From: VFMC01 sp050248155
GTDB lineage: Bacteria; Actinomycetota; Acidimicrobiia; Acidimicrobiales; Ilumatobacteraceae
Length of the DNA stretch: 64,000 nt
Direction: 5' to 3'
Assembly: GCA_050248155.1 (NCBI GenBank)
Contig: JBFWSW010000018.1
Span: 1 to 64,000 of the forward strand
Positions 32,338-40,623 of this stretch are shown here, in pieces. The number at the start of each line of letters is the position of its first letter. Position 1 is the first letter of the stretch. A program made the translations under genes and the position numbers. The notes below the pieces were generated by a model. That model saw only the letters and a list, made by a program, of their open reading frames with translations, was not told the DNA's origin and did no database searches.

Positions 32338-33647
32338 CCGTGACCGAGATCGATCGCCCGCGCGGCATCTCGCTCGCCGTCGTCGTGCTCGCCGCAGCCT
32401 TGTCCGCATGCGGCGGCGACGACAGCGCCCCGGTCGACCGGACCGGCGCAGATGTCACCTTCGCGACCCAGCCCTCCACGCCTCCCCCGGCCCCACCCTC
32501 CGGTTCTGGTGCGCCGACGTCGACGGCGGGCCCTGCGCCGTCGGTGCCGAGTCCTCCGACCACGGCATCGGGTGCGACCACACCCGCTCCCGCGGCCGGC
32601 CCACCGGTGGTCGCGCTCGCGTCCATCGCCGAGCTCGACTCGCCGGTCGACGTCGCGTGGCGCGCCGGCGACACGACGCTGTACGTCGTCGAACAAGGCG
32701 GCCGCGTCGTTCCGGTGCGTGACGGGCAGGTGGGCGATCCCGTGCTCGACATCAGCGATCAGACCGATGCTGAAGGCGAACGGGGACTCCTCGGTCTGAC
32801 GTTCTCGCCCGACGGATCCACCGCGTACATCGATCACACGGACTCCGACGACGACACCGTCATCGCCGCGTACACGGTGGGTGCGGACGGCGTCTTCGAC
32901 CCTGCGACCCGTCGCGATCTCCTCCGGATCGACCAGCCGTACGGGAACCACAACGGTGGCAACGTCACCATCGGGCCCGACGGCATGTTGTACATCGGCA
33001 TGGGAGACGGCGGGGCTGCCGGTGACCCCGAGCGGCGGGCGCTGAACGTCGGCAGCCTGCTCGGCAAGATCCTTCGCATCGACCCCGTGCCGTCCACCGA
33101 TGCGCCGTACACGATCCCTCCCGACAACCCCTTCGTCGGCATCGAAGGTGCCCACCCCGAGATCTGGTCGGTCGGCGTGCGCAACCCGTGGCGCATGGCG
33201 TTCGACCCGGTGACCGGTGATCTGTGGTTCGGGGACGTCGGTCAGGGACAGATCGAGGAGGTCGACGTGGCGTGGGCCGCCGACGGGTCGGGGCGCGGCT
33301 TCAACTTCGGCTGGAGCGCGTTCGAGGGCACGCAGCGGTACAACGAGGACCAGCCCGACGGTGGGGTCACCCCGCCGATCTTCGAGTACCCACACGGCGA
33401 CGCGGGTTGCTCGATCAGCGGCGGAGCCGTGTACCGCGGCACGGCGATCCCCTCGCTCGCCGGCTGGTACGTCTACGGCGACTACTGCAGCGGGGACATC
33501 TCCGCGCTGCGCGTCGAGAACCGTCAGGTGACCGACACCGCGACGCTGGGGAACGTCGACTCGGTGTCGTCCGTGCGCGCCGGCCCGGACGGCGAGCTCT
33601 ACGTCACGTCCGTGGCGGGCACGGTGTCACTCGTCGTCGCGGCCTGA
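32334..33647 (+). CDS. PQQ-dependent sugar dehydrogenase-type lipoprotein
   Basis: A 437-residue extracytoplasmic protein. A hydrophobic N-terminus with LSAC lipobox (AAALSACGG) is followed by a Pro/Thr/Ala-rich linker to about residue 85, then a six-bladed beta-propeller of the soluble aldose dehydrogenase/YliI type. Typical segments are NHNGGNVTIGPDGMLYIGMG with the catalytic His, GVRNPWRMAFDPVTGDLW and GYVYGDYCSG-like LAGWYVYGDYCSG. It would oxidise aldoses with PQQ, which many actinobacteria do not make. It starts with GTG overlapping the tesB stop. Its end overlaps the GNAT gene by 21 bp. Confidence 0.9.
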   Translation: MTVTEIDRPRGISLAVVVLAAALSACGGDDSAPVDRTGADVTFATQPSTPPPAPPSGSGAPTSTAGPAPSVPSPPTTASGATTPAPAAGPPVVALASIAELDSPVDVAWRAGDTTLYVVEQGGRVVPVRDGQVGDPVLDISDQTDAEGERGLLGLTFSPDGSTAYIDHTDSDDDTVIAAYTVGADGVFDPATRRDLLRIDQPYGNHNGGNVTIGPDGMLYIGMGDGGAAGDPERRALNVGSLLGKILRIDPVPSTDAPYTIPPDNPFVGIEGAHPEIWSVGVRNPWRMAFDPVTGDLWFGDVGQGQIEEVDVAWAADGSGRGFNFGWSAFEGTQRYNEDQPDGGVTPPIFEYPHGDAGCSISGGAVYRGTAIPSLAGWYVYGDYCSGDISALRVENRQVTDTATLGNVDSVSSVRAGPDGELYVTSVAGTVSLVVAA

Positions 33648-34196
33648 TCGACCTGTGCCGCGCGCGGCGAGCTGTCGTCGCATCGCGACCCGTGGCGCGA
33701 CCTCGATGCCCGTCTCACGTTCGTTGCGGCGAATGGCGCTGAGCTCCGGGCCGAGCTGGGCGTCGTCGATGTCCACGAAGCCGAGCGTGCGGTAGTAGGG
33801 ACCGTTGAACGAGACGTCCCGAAAGGTGGTGAGCGTGACCGAACCGATGCCGCGCTGCTCCGTCCACGCGCACACCTCACGGATCAGTGCACTGCCGATG
33901 CCGCGGCGGCCCGCGGCGAACCGCACGCTGACCTGATCGATGTGTCCCTCACCATCGACCATCGAGGCGAGCACGTAGCCCAGCACACGGTCCTCGGCAT
34001 CGACGGCCGCCCACGCGGTGCCATCGGTGATGTGACGGCCGAGCACCACGTCGTCGAACGGATCGTCGTCGGCGATCGAGTCCATGCCGATGTCCCGGAA
34101 CCGGCGCCCGGCGTCGACCTCGATCTCCTGCAATGCAGGGATGTCGCCGATCTCGGCGGGCCGCACGCGCCACGTGATGTCGTCGGTCGCGCTCAC
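33627..34196 (-). CDS. GNAT-family N-acetyltransferase
   Basis: A 189-residue acetyltransferase. The acetyl-CoA-binding signature is QVSVRFAAGRRGIGSALI, followed by ACTWTEQRGIGSVTLTTF-like strands and the YYRTLGFVDID motif of the GNAT C-terminal half. Residues 165-189 are an Arg-rich tail. It is the last gene of the moaE-mreB-echA-RNB operon: its GTG overlaps the RNB stop by 4 nt. Its 3-prime end overlaps the sugar dehydrogenase by 21 bp. Acceptor unknown. Confidence 0.9.
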   Translation of the reverse strand: MSATDDITWRVRPAEIGDIPALQEIEVDAGRRFRDIGMDSIADDDPFDDVVLGRHITDGTAWAAVDAEDRVLGYVLASMVDGEGHIDQVSVRFAAGRRGIGSALIREVCAWTEQRGIGSVTLTTFRDVSFNGPYYRTLGFVDIDDAQLGPELSAIRRNERETGIEVAPRVAMRRQLAARGTGRSGRDDE

Positions 34197-35581
34197 GCCA
34201 CTCGCTCGAAACGGACCTGCCGGGCTGCGACATCGGCAGCGACGAGCTTGACCCGGATGCCGTCACCGGGCTCGACCGTGCGCGACGCGACCCGCGCAAC
34301 GACCGCGATGTCGCACAGCTGGATGCGCGCGCCTCGTTCGTCGACGTCGGTGACGACGGCGGTGAACGTGGAGCCTTCGTGGCCGGACAGCGCGATCGAC
34401 TCCACCAGATCGATCACCGCGCGCTCGACCTGCCCACCGACTGCGTCGGCCCGCTCCATCACCTCGGGGAGGCGAGCGAACGCGTCCGCCACGGGCTCTG
34501 GGACCGACACCCCGTTGGCAACTGCAAGCGAGGCTGCTCCGACGTATCGATCGGGCAGGCGCCGCAACGGAGCCGTCGCGTGCACGTACGTTGCCGCCAT
34601 CGCTGCATGCCACGGCACGACGCCGGGCCGACTCGGTTCGTAACGAGCCGCGCCCCCGGCGCGGCGGATGGCGAGCGCGACCGCTGCTTGCGCGGGATCG
34701 CGCGGGTCGAGGGTCAAGGCGAACGTCGTGAGCGGCACGTCGTCCGGCCACGGCACGCCGAGCGCTCGGGACTCGTGCCGGAGGCGGCGGATGTCGTGCT
34801 CGTCCGGCTCGTCCATCACCCGGAAGAGGCCGGTTCCCGCCGCGTGGAGCTGCGCCGCAACTGCGAGGTTCGTCGCGAGCGAGAGCGAGGAGTTCAGGTC
34901 CTCGGACGGGAGGCGCGGTCGGAACACGAGCTGGATGCCGCCCTGACCATCGGGCTCGACCTCCTGCTCCGGCGCCTCGACACGAGCCGCACCTCGAGCG
35001 ACCTCGGCCACCCGCATCCGTCGCGAGAACTCGGGCATCGCCGCGGGGAGATCGGTGGGGCGGACCGAGTCGTAGGCGAGCTTGGCCCTGCTGCGGACGA
35101 TGCTGCGCTCGACCCCGTCGAGCCGCGGGACACCGTGCTGATCGAGCCGCACGACGAACACGAGTGCTGGTCGCGGCAACCCCGGCAGCAGGCTCGCCGC
35201 ACCTTCCGACAAGGTGGCCGGGTACAGGGGCGCCCTGCCGTCGGGCAGGTAGACCGTGGCGCCGCGCCGCCACGCCTCGACATCGAGCGGATCGGCGGGT
35301 TCGACGAACCAGCCCACGTCGGCGATCGCGTACCGCAGCACGAGGTCGTCGCCTGATCGCTCGAGGCAGAACGCCTGATCGAGATCGGTCGACGACGCGG
35401 GGTCGAGGGTGACGAACGGCAGATCGGTTCGGTCGACGTGCTCGGCTCCCGGGGCGCGGAGCGTTGCCTCCCTCGCCGCGGCTTCGACCCCCTCCGGGAA
35501 CATGTCGGGGACGTCGAACTGGCGGCGGATGGCGGCCAGGCCCTCGGCCAGGACGCCGTCGGCCTCGGCAGCGGCACGCAT
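34193..35581 (-). CDS. RNase II-family (RNB) exoribonuclease
   Basis: A 462-residue shortened member of the RNB family. It lacks N-terminal cold-shock domains and goes almost directly into the catalytic domain. The metal site is D60-PASST-D66-L-D68-Q69. The fourth Asp of E. coli RNase II (D210) is Gln here, a variant I believe is widespread in actinobacterial paralogues. The C-terminal 65 residues look like an S1-type beta-barrel (TAVVTDVDERGARIQL). ATG at 35581 overlaps the echA stop by 1 nt. It would degrade single-stranded RNA 3-prime to 5-prime if active. Confidence 0.88.
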   Translation of the reverse strand: MRAAAEADGVLAEGLAAIRRQFDVPDMFPEGVEAAAREATLRAPGAEHVDRTDLPFVTLDPASSTDLDQAFCLERSGDDLVLRYAIADVGWFVEPADPLDVEAWRRGATVYLPDGRAPLYPATLSEGAASLLPGLPRPALVFVVRLDQHGVPRLDGVERSIVRSRAKLAYDSVRPTDLPAAMPEFSRRMRVAEVARGAARVEAPEQEVEPDGQGGIQLVFRPRLPSEDLNSSLSLATNLAVAAQLHAAGTGLFRVMDEPDEHDIRRLRHESRALGVPWPDDVPLTTFALTLDPRDPAQAAVALAIRRAGGAARYEPSRPGVVPWHAAMAATYVHATAPLRRLPDRYVGAASLAVANGVSVPEPVADAFARLPEVMERADAVGGQVERAVIDLVESIALSGHEGSTFTAVVTDVDERGARIQLCDIAVVARVASRTVEPGDGIRVKLVAADVAARQVRFERVA

Positions 35582-36372
35582 CAGTGTCCGGTGAAGATGG
35601 GCGGCCGCTTCTCGAGGAAGGCGCGCACGCCCTCGCGATGGTCGGCCGTCGCGAACAGCTCGCCGAGGGTGACGCTGACCCACTCGCCGAGCGAGTGCCA
35701 GTCGGGGTCGAGCGCGCGGCGCAGGCCTGCTTTCAAGCGCTGCACTGCGAGCGGTGGGTTGCCCGCGATGCGGCGAGCGAGATGCATCGCCGTCGGCATC
35801 AGGTCGTCGTGCGGCACGATGCGGCTGACGAGACCGATCTCGTGCGCCGTGGGTGCGTCGATGATCTCGCCGGTGAACAGCAGCTCGGCCGCACGCTCAC
35901 GCCCGACGAGCTGCGCCAGGCGTCCGAGACCGGCGATGTCGCTGACCAGGCCGCGCAACACGAACAGCTCACCGAAGCGTGCCCGCTCACTGGCGACCCG
36001 GATGTCGGCCATCATCGCGAGCTCCATCCCCCACCCGACCGCCGCGCCGTTCACGGCGGCGACGATCGGCACATCGGTGTGCAGCAGTGCGTCGGCGGCA
36101 GGGGTGAGCCTCGGCTTGCGGTCGGGTGTGGACATGACCGGCGAGCGGCCCTCTTCACCGCCACCCATCACCTGGCGCACGTCGTCGCCGCTGCAGAACG
36201 CCGGGTCGGCGCCGGTGACGACGAGGCATCGGGTACCTGCGCCGCGCGCATCGCGGACCAGCCGTTCGAGCTCGGCGTACATGCTGTGCGTGAGCGCGTT
36301 GCGGGCGTCGGGCCGGCTGAGGGTGACGACACCGACACCGTCACCGTCGAGGGTCCACGTCACGTCGCTCAC
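35581..36372 (-). CDS. enoyl-CoA hydratase/isomerase family protein
   Basis: A 263-residue crotonase-fold protein. The CoA-binding oxyanion segment is PAFCSGDDVRQ and the helix with the first catalytic Glu is VNGAAVGWGMELAMMADIRVA. The position of the second catalytic Glu falls in FVLRGLVSDIAGLGRL, where I see Asp and not Glu. So it may be a hydratase, an isomerase or another crotonase. GTG start at 36372, 4 nt after the mreB stop. Its stop overlaps the RNB gene start. Confidence 0.9.
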   Translation of the reverse strand: MSDVTWTLDGDGVGVVTLSRPDARNALTHSMYAELERLVRDARGAGTRCLVVTGADPAFCSGDDVRQVMGGGEEGRSPVMSTPDRKPRLTPAADALLHTDVPIVAAVNGAAVGWGMELAMMADIRVASERARFGELFVLRGLVSDIAGLGRLAQLVGRERAAELLFTGEIIDAPTAHEIGLVSRIVPHDDLMPTAMHLARRIAGNPPLAVQRLKAGLRRALDPDWHSLGEWVSVTLGELFATADHREGVRAFLEKRPPIFTGH

Positions 36373-36376
36373 GGCG

Positions 36377-37381
36377 TCACCGGCGTGCGCCCATGAACAT
36401 CCCCTTGAGCGCGTCGTAGTGCTCGATGCAGTGACCCGCCCCCAGCACCACCGCTTCGAGCGGGACGTTCGACATCTTGACGGGAACTTGAGTCTCGCGC
36501 TCGATGCGCGCGGCGAGGCCGTGCAGCAGGCCGCCGCCTCCGACGAGGTACATCCCACGCACGAGGAAGTCCTGCGCCAGTTCGGGCGGAGCCTTCGCCA
36601 GACAGCGCACCACTGACGAGACGATGCTGCTCACGACGTCGTCGATCGCGAAGCGGATCTCCTCGGGCGTGAGGACGACGGTCTTGGGAAGGCCGGTCAT
36701 GAGGTCTCGTCCGCGCACCTCGGCCTGGTTCTCCTCCGGCATCGGCTCCGCGGAACCGATGGCGACCTTCACTTCCTCGGCCGTTCGCTCACCGACGGCG
36801 ATGCCGTGCTCGCGGCGCACGTAGCTCTGGATCGCCGCATCGATGTCGAAGCTCCCGACACGCACCGCCTCGAGCGCGACGATGCCGCCGAGGCTGATGA
36901 CGGCGGTCTCGCTGGTGCCGCCACCGATGTCGATGACCATGTTGCCCACCGGTTCGTCGATGGGCAGGTCGGCCCCGATCGCTGCGGCCATGGGCTGCTC
37001 GATGAGCTGTGCGTCGGCTGCGCCCGCCCGGCGAGCAGCGTCGGTGACGGCGCGGCGCTCGACCTCGGTGATGGCCGATGGCACGCAGATGACCACCTTC
37101 GGGCGCGTGAACCGGCTGACACCCACACGCTGCAGCAGCAGCCGGATCATGCGCTCGGTGATCTCGAAGTCGGTGATCGCTCCGCCCCGCAGCGGGCGGA
37201 CGGCGACGATGTACCCCGGTGTGCGACCGATCATCTGCCAGGCTTCCCGGCCCGTCGCGAGCACCTCGCCGGTCTGCCGGTTGAGCGCGATGACCGACGG
37301 CTCGTTCAGCACGATGCCCTTGCCCTTCATGTACACGAGCGTGTTGGCGGTGCCGAGATCGATCGCGAGGTCGCGTGCCAT
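36377..37381 (-). CDS. mreB: rod-shape-determining actin MreB
   Basis: A 334-residue bacterial actin that polymerises along the inner face of the membrane and guides wall synthesis. Phosphate 1 motif is AIDLGTANTLVY. Connect/phosphate 2 is MVIDIGGGTSETAV. The adenosine motif is YLVGGGGLLHGLAARI. All actin-fold nucleotide motifs are intact and length is normal. mreC, mreD, mrdA and rodA do not follow. Instead it is in an operon with moaE, a small membrane protein, echA and an RNase, so the usual mre context is lost. Confidence 0.95.
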   Translation of the reverse strand: MARDLAIDLGTANTLVYMKGKGIVLNEPSVIALNRQTGEVLATGREAWQMIGRTPGYIVAVRPLRGGAITDFEITERMIRLLLQRVGVSRFTRPKVVICVPSAITEVERRAVTDAARRAGAADAQLIEQPMAAAIGADLPIDEPVGNMVIDIGGGTSETAVISLGGIVALEAVRVGSFDIDAAIQSYVRREHGIAVGERTAEEVKVAIGSAEPMPEENQAEVRGRDLMTGLPKTVVLTPEEIRFAIDDVVSSIVSSVVRCLAKAPPELAQDFLVRGMYLVGGGGLLHGLAARIERETQVPVKMSNVPLEAVVLGAGHCIEHYDALKGMFMGARR

Positions 37382-37382
37382 G

Positions 37383-37574
37383 TCAGTCGGTGTCCTCGTC
37401 GTCGCGCTTGCGGGCCCGATCGATCACCTCACGACGCGCTTCGGGCGAGAGCGCGTCGATGTGCCGCCGGAACGAGTGCAGGCCGGAGTCGGTGTGGGGA
37501 CGCTGCCGCATGCGGAGGATGACGACTGCGGTCGCAACCATGGCGATGAGGACGATGGCGACGAGGACGGGCAC
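37383..37574 (-). CDS. small single-pass membrane protein upstream of mreB
   Basis: A 63-residue protein: residues 2-21 are a transmembrane helix (VLVAIVLIAMVATAVVIL), the rest is basic then acidic and probably cytosolic (PEARREVIDRARKRDDEDTD). It begins with GTG directly after the moaE stop and ends one nucleotide before the mreB start, so it is clearly in the same message. Not recognised. Its position suggests it might anchor or regulate MreB, but this is inference. Confidence 0.75.
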   Translation of the reverse strand: MPVLVAIVLIAMVATAVVILRMRQRPHTDSGLHSFRRHIDALSPEARREVIDRARKRDDEDTD

Positions 37575-38111
37575 CTAGGCGCCCCGGACCGACGGCACCG
37601 TTGCCGGGTCGACGATGTCGTGGCTTCCCGTTCCCCATGCTCGGGTCGTACCGGAATGCGGATCGAGCCACGTCTCGTGCTTCCAGATGGGGGCCGACGC
37701 CTTCAGCGCGTCGATCGCGTAGCGCGCCGCCTCGAACGCCTCGGCGCGATGCGGTGCGCCGACCACCGCGACGACCGAGCTCTCACCCAGATCCAGCCGA
37801 CCGGTCCGGTGCAGCAGCACGATCCGGCCGGTGTCGGGCCACCGCACGCGCACCTCACCGGCGATCTTCTCGAACGAGGCGATCGCCTGTGCCTCGTATG
37901 CCTCGTACACCAGGTGCTGGACGTCGGTGCGCAGGACGCCCTCGTCGTCGATCGCGTGATCACGCACCACGCCGCTGAACAGCACCACCGCGCCGCAGTT
38001 CGGCAGGACGCACCACTCGTACGCGGCCGCGATCGGCAACTCGTCGGAGGTGAGGCCGACCCACGTGTCGCTGGACGCATCAGTGGGCTGGGGCGGCTGC
38101 ACGGCCCGCAT
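37575..38111 (-). CDS. moaE: molybdopterin synthase large subunit MoaE
   Basis: A 178-residue protein: VVLFSGVVRDHA begins the fold, and HRTGRLDLGESSVVAVVGAPHR then APIWKHE carry the conserved active-site Arg and Lys residues of MoaE. With MoaD it converts precursor Z to molybdopterin. The N-terminal 25 residues and a C-terminal tail of about 25 residues are extra. Start: ATG at 38111 overlaps TACGAT (38115-38110), a -10-type hexamer. If that is the promoter, the true start is the GTG at 38102. No moaD, moaA or moaC lies here. Confidence 0.93.
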   Translation of the reverse strand: MRAVQPPQPTDASSDTWVGLTSDELPIAAAYEWCVLPNCGAVVLFSGVVRDHAIDDEGVLRTDVQHLVYEAYEAQAIASFEKIAGEVRVRWPDTGRIVLLHRTGRLDLGESSVVAVVGAPHRAEAFEAARYAIDALKASAPIWKHETWLDPHSGTTRAWGTGSHDIVDPATVPSVRGA

Positions 38112-38169
38112 CGTAGCCGGTGACCGATCCGTCCCACCGGGGCGATGCCCACGCGATGCGCCAGCTCAC

Positions 38170-38175
38170 TACGCT
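38170..38175 (+). promoter_or_regulatory. putative -10 element of the PDZ-protein gene (TACGCT)
   Basis: TACGCT ends 10 nt before the GTG at 38185. It faces away from the moaE -10 hexamer 55 bp to the left, so the short divergent region holds two promoters. Confidence 0.35.
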
Positions 38176-38184
38176 GTCGCCTTC

Positions 38185-39522
38185 GTGGAGCGGAGCGACG
38201 CATTCGACGCGTGGGACGACCCCGGCGACGACGCGGGCGACGACTCGTTCTACGCTGCCGCCCCGCTGCCGCCACACGAGCGCACGTGGCGACACCCCTC
38301 CGAGCTCGGCCAGAACGCGTGGATGTTGAGCGAGCCGCCCGTGGCCATCGGCCGTGGCCTGCTGGTCACGACCGGCGCCATCGGGTGCGTCCTCGGCATC
38401 GCCGTGCTGTGGTTGCTGGTGCCGATCGGAGGCGGGCTCGCCCCGACTGCCGGCACCCCCACGGTCACGTCGTCGACCGGTTTGCGCGGCATCGTCAGCC
38501 TGCCGACATCGACGCCGCAGGCCGACCTCGTCGACCACGAATCCAGCACGTCGACCGTGGCGCACTCCTCCATCACCCTCCCGTCCGAGGACGTACCGCT
38601 GAACACGGTCCTCGTCAGCCGGCCCGCGGTCGACGACACCGAGCGGGCGCCCGAAGCCGTCGCTGTGGCGGTGTCCGTCGACGACCAACCGTTCATCGTC
38701 ACGACGGCCAACGCCGTCGCCGACTCCGAGGCGTTCAGCATCGTCAGCACCGGCGACCCGTCCGACGGCAGCATCGTCGCGATCGATGGCGATCTCGCCT
38801 ACCTGTCGTCGGCGTCCGATCTTGGGGTCACCGCGTTCACCTCGACCGACTCGGCCGATGTCGGCGAGATGGTGATGGTGCTCGGTCAGGAACAGACCCC
38901 GATCCACTTCGTCACGGGCGGGGCCGTTCCCGAGCTCGACGCAGCCGCTGTGCGTGAGGGCACTCCCGTCATCGACGACGCCGGAGCCCTGGTGGCCCTG
39001 TGCACGTTGGTGAAGGGCACCGACGGCTCGTACGTCGCGCTCGTGCCCATCGCGCCGCCGCCCCAGTCCGCACCGACCACCACGTCGACGACGGTGGCGC
39101 CCTCGTCGACGACGACATCGACGACCACGCCTGCGTCCACCACGACGACTGCCCCGGCGCCCGTGCCATGGGCCGGCGTCAAGTTCGGAGATGTCGCACC
39201 CGATGCCGCGCCGGTCGTGGCGGGAGTGTCAGGAGACGGACCGGCGGCCGCCGCTGGGCTGCTGGCAGGCGACCGCATCGTCGCGGTCGACGGCAAGCCG
39301 GTCAGCCGCGTCGACGAGGTGCTCGCTGCGATCAAGGCCAAGGCGCCGGGCGCGTCGATCGTGTTCACGGTGGTGTCGGGCACACCGCTTCCGAACCCAC
39401 CGGGTGGCACCACCACCAGCACCAGCACGAGCTCGACCGTGGTCGCCGCGACGACCACCACCGTCGCCCCGTCGACTCACGACGTCACCGTCGTGCTCGG
39501 CGTCTACGAACCGACCGTGTGA
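38185..39522 (+). CDS. membrane-anchored degenerate HtrA-like protein with PDZ domain
   Basis: A 445-residue protein. An acidic N-terminus (about 50 residues) precedes one transmembrane helix (GLLVTTGAIGCVLGIAVLWLLVPI). The extracytoplasmic region has a trypsin-like fold remnant (about 170-290: VAVAVSVDDQPFIVTTANAVAD and GTPVIDDAGALVALCTL). The catalytic His and the GNSGG Ser loop are missing. A Thr-rich linker then leads to a PDZ domain (GVKFGDVAPDAAPVVAGV with GDRIVAVDGKPV, about 330-405) and a second Thr-rich tail. It could bind, not cut, peptides. GTG start. Its 3-prime end overlaps the converging SDR gene by 38 bp. Confidence 0.85.
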   Translation: MERSDAFDAWDDPGDDAGDDSFYAAAPLPPHERTWRHPSELGQNAWMLSEPPVAIGRGLLVTTGAIGCVLGIAVLWLLVPIGGGLAPTAGTPTVTSSTGLRGIVSLPTSTPQADLVDHESSTSTVAHSSITLPSEDVPLNTVLVSRPAVDDTERAPEAVAVAVSVDDQPFIVTTANAVADSEAFSIVSTGDPSDGSIVAIDGDLAYLSSASDLGVTAFTSTDSADVGEMVMVLGQEQTPIHFVTGGAVPELDAAAVREGTPVIDDAGALVALCTLVKGTDGSYVALVPIAPPPQSAPTTTSTTVAPSSTTTSTTTPASTTTTAPAPVPWAGVKFGDVAPDAAPVVAGVSGDGPAAAAGLLAGDRIVAVDGKPVSRVDEVLAAIKAKAPGASIVFTVVSGTPLPNPPGGTTTSTSTSSTVVAATTTTVAPSTHDVTVVLGVYEPTV

Positions 39523-40471
39523 TCGCGACGATCACTGCGACCAGGCCCGCGACACCGACCACGAGCGCTCCGAGCGACAGCTCCTGACGGCGCTTGGGCG
39601 TGATCATCGTCCACCACTTCGCTTCCGTCCCCTCGACGTAGGCCTGCTCGTTCGTCACGGTCGGCCGCCATCCGTGGGCCTTCAGCCGGTCGTTGGCCAC
39701 GAGCCACGGCGAACGGGTGTAGCTGCGCAGCCCCGGCGGGATGGGACCGCGCTGGAACCTCCACCGGATGGTGTTGACGACGTCGGCCAGCCGGTCCGGC
39801 AACTGAAGGCGTGGGGCAGCACCCGCCAGTGCCCGCACCGACGCGGCCGGCACGTAGCCGTCAGGTGCGACGTTGAAGACGCCGTCGAGCGAGGTCTCGG
39901 CGGCGAGCACCACGGCGCTCGCCAGGTCGTCGAGATGCAGGAACTGCGATGGTGGATCGTCGACGGCGAAGCGCTGCCCGAGCCCGGCCGCCAGCGCACG
40001 CGCCAGCCCGCTCGTGCCGTTCGCGGCCATCGCGATCACGGGACGCAGCACGGTGACCGTGCGGCCCGGGCGGGCGCGTCGCCATTCGTCGGCCATGTGT
40101 TCGACGGTCGCGAGCTGGCGCGCGTAGGCGAACTCGTTGTCGGGCCGCACCGGTGCGTCCTCGGTCAACGGCACCGGGTTGTTCTCCCACGCGCCGTAGA
40201 CCATCGCGGAGGAGACGAGGACCAGATGGTGGGCGTGGTCGATCTGGTCGAACGCCGCTGCGGCCCCACGCGTGATGCTCTGCCGGCGGCGGGCCAGGGT
40301 GTCGAGATCGGCCGCCCCCGCGTACACGGCGACCTCGCACTCGTCGGGACCGACGCTGCGGAACCCGGACTGGCCGCCGAGCCGCGCGAGCACACGCGTG
40401 CCGAGCGCGCCATCGGCATCGCTCACCCAGATGCCGGCCCGGACGGAGGTGAGGGTCGAGCCCGGTGACAC
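39485..40471 (-). CDS. extended SDR (NAD-dependent epimerase/dehydratase)-like protein
   Basis: A 328-residue protein with a degenerate nucleotide-binding loop (SDADGALGTRVLARL) and a Rossmann pattern (LVLVSSAMVYGA). The active-site Tyr is in YARQLATVEH, but the Lys four residues later is Leu, so catalysis by the normal YxxxK dyad is doubtful. The C-terminus has a hydrophobic helix (LGALVVGVAGLVAVIVAITRS) and a basic tail, suggesting membrane attachment. It starts at GTG 40471, with TAGCGT ending exactly 7 nt upstream. Role unknown; a scaffold or redox-independent function is possible. Confidence 0.85.
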   Translation of the reverse strand: MSPGSTLTSVRAGIWVSDADGALGTRVLARLGGQSGFRSVGPDECEVAVYAGAADLDTLARRRQSITRGAAAAFDQIDHAHHLVLVSSAMVYGAWENNPVPLTEDAPVRPDNEFAYARQLATVEHMADEWRRARPGRTVTVLRPVIAMAANGTSGLARALAAGLGQRFAVDDPPSQFLHLDDLASAVVLAAETSLDGVFNVAPDGYVPAASVRALAGAAPRLQLPDRLADVVNTIRWRFQRGPIPPGLRSYTRSPWLVANDRLKAHGWRPTVTNEQAYVEGTEAKWWTMITPKRRQELSLGALVVGVAGLVAVIVAITRSVRRRRARR

Positions 40472-40477
40472 GCCAGC

Positions 40478-40483
40478 ACGCTA
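40478..40483 (-). promoter_or_regulatory. putative -10 element of the SDR-like gene (TAGCGT)
   Basis: TAGCGT on the minus strand ends 7 nt before the GTG at 40471. The predicted +1 is the G of GTG, so the transcript would be leaderless. Confidence 0.5.
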
Positions 40484-40595
40484 CTTCCGTCCACGCAACG
40501 GCACTCGTGTCCCGGCGTTTGTGCACTGGGGCCCCGATGCGGGGCGCGGCGTCAAGGGGTGGGCGAGCGCGGAGGCATCGTGGCGATCGCACGCG

Positions 40596-40601
40596 TAGCC
40601 T
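40596..40601 (+). promoter_or_regulatory. putative -10 element (TAGCCT) with a leaderless mini-ORF
   Basis: TAGCCT ends 7 nt before an ATG at 40608. That ATG opens a seven-codon frame (M-T-E-G-A-H-G) closing with TGA at 40629-40631, in a different frame from the gene starting at 40624. So the predicted +1 lies on a mini-ORF overlapping the DUF2342 start. Confidence 0.4.
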
Positions 40602-40623
40602 GGTCGCATGACCGAAGGCGCTC

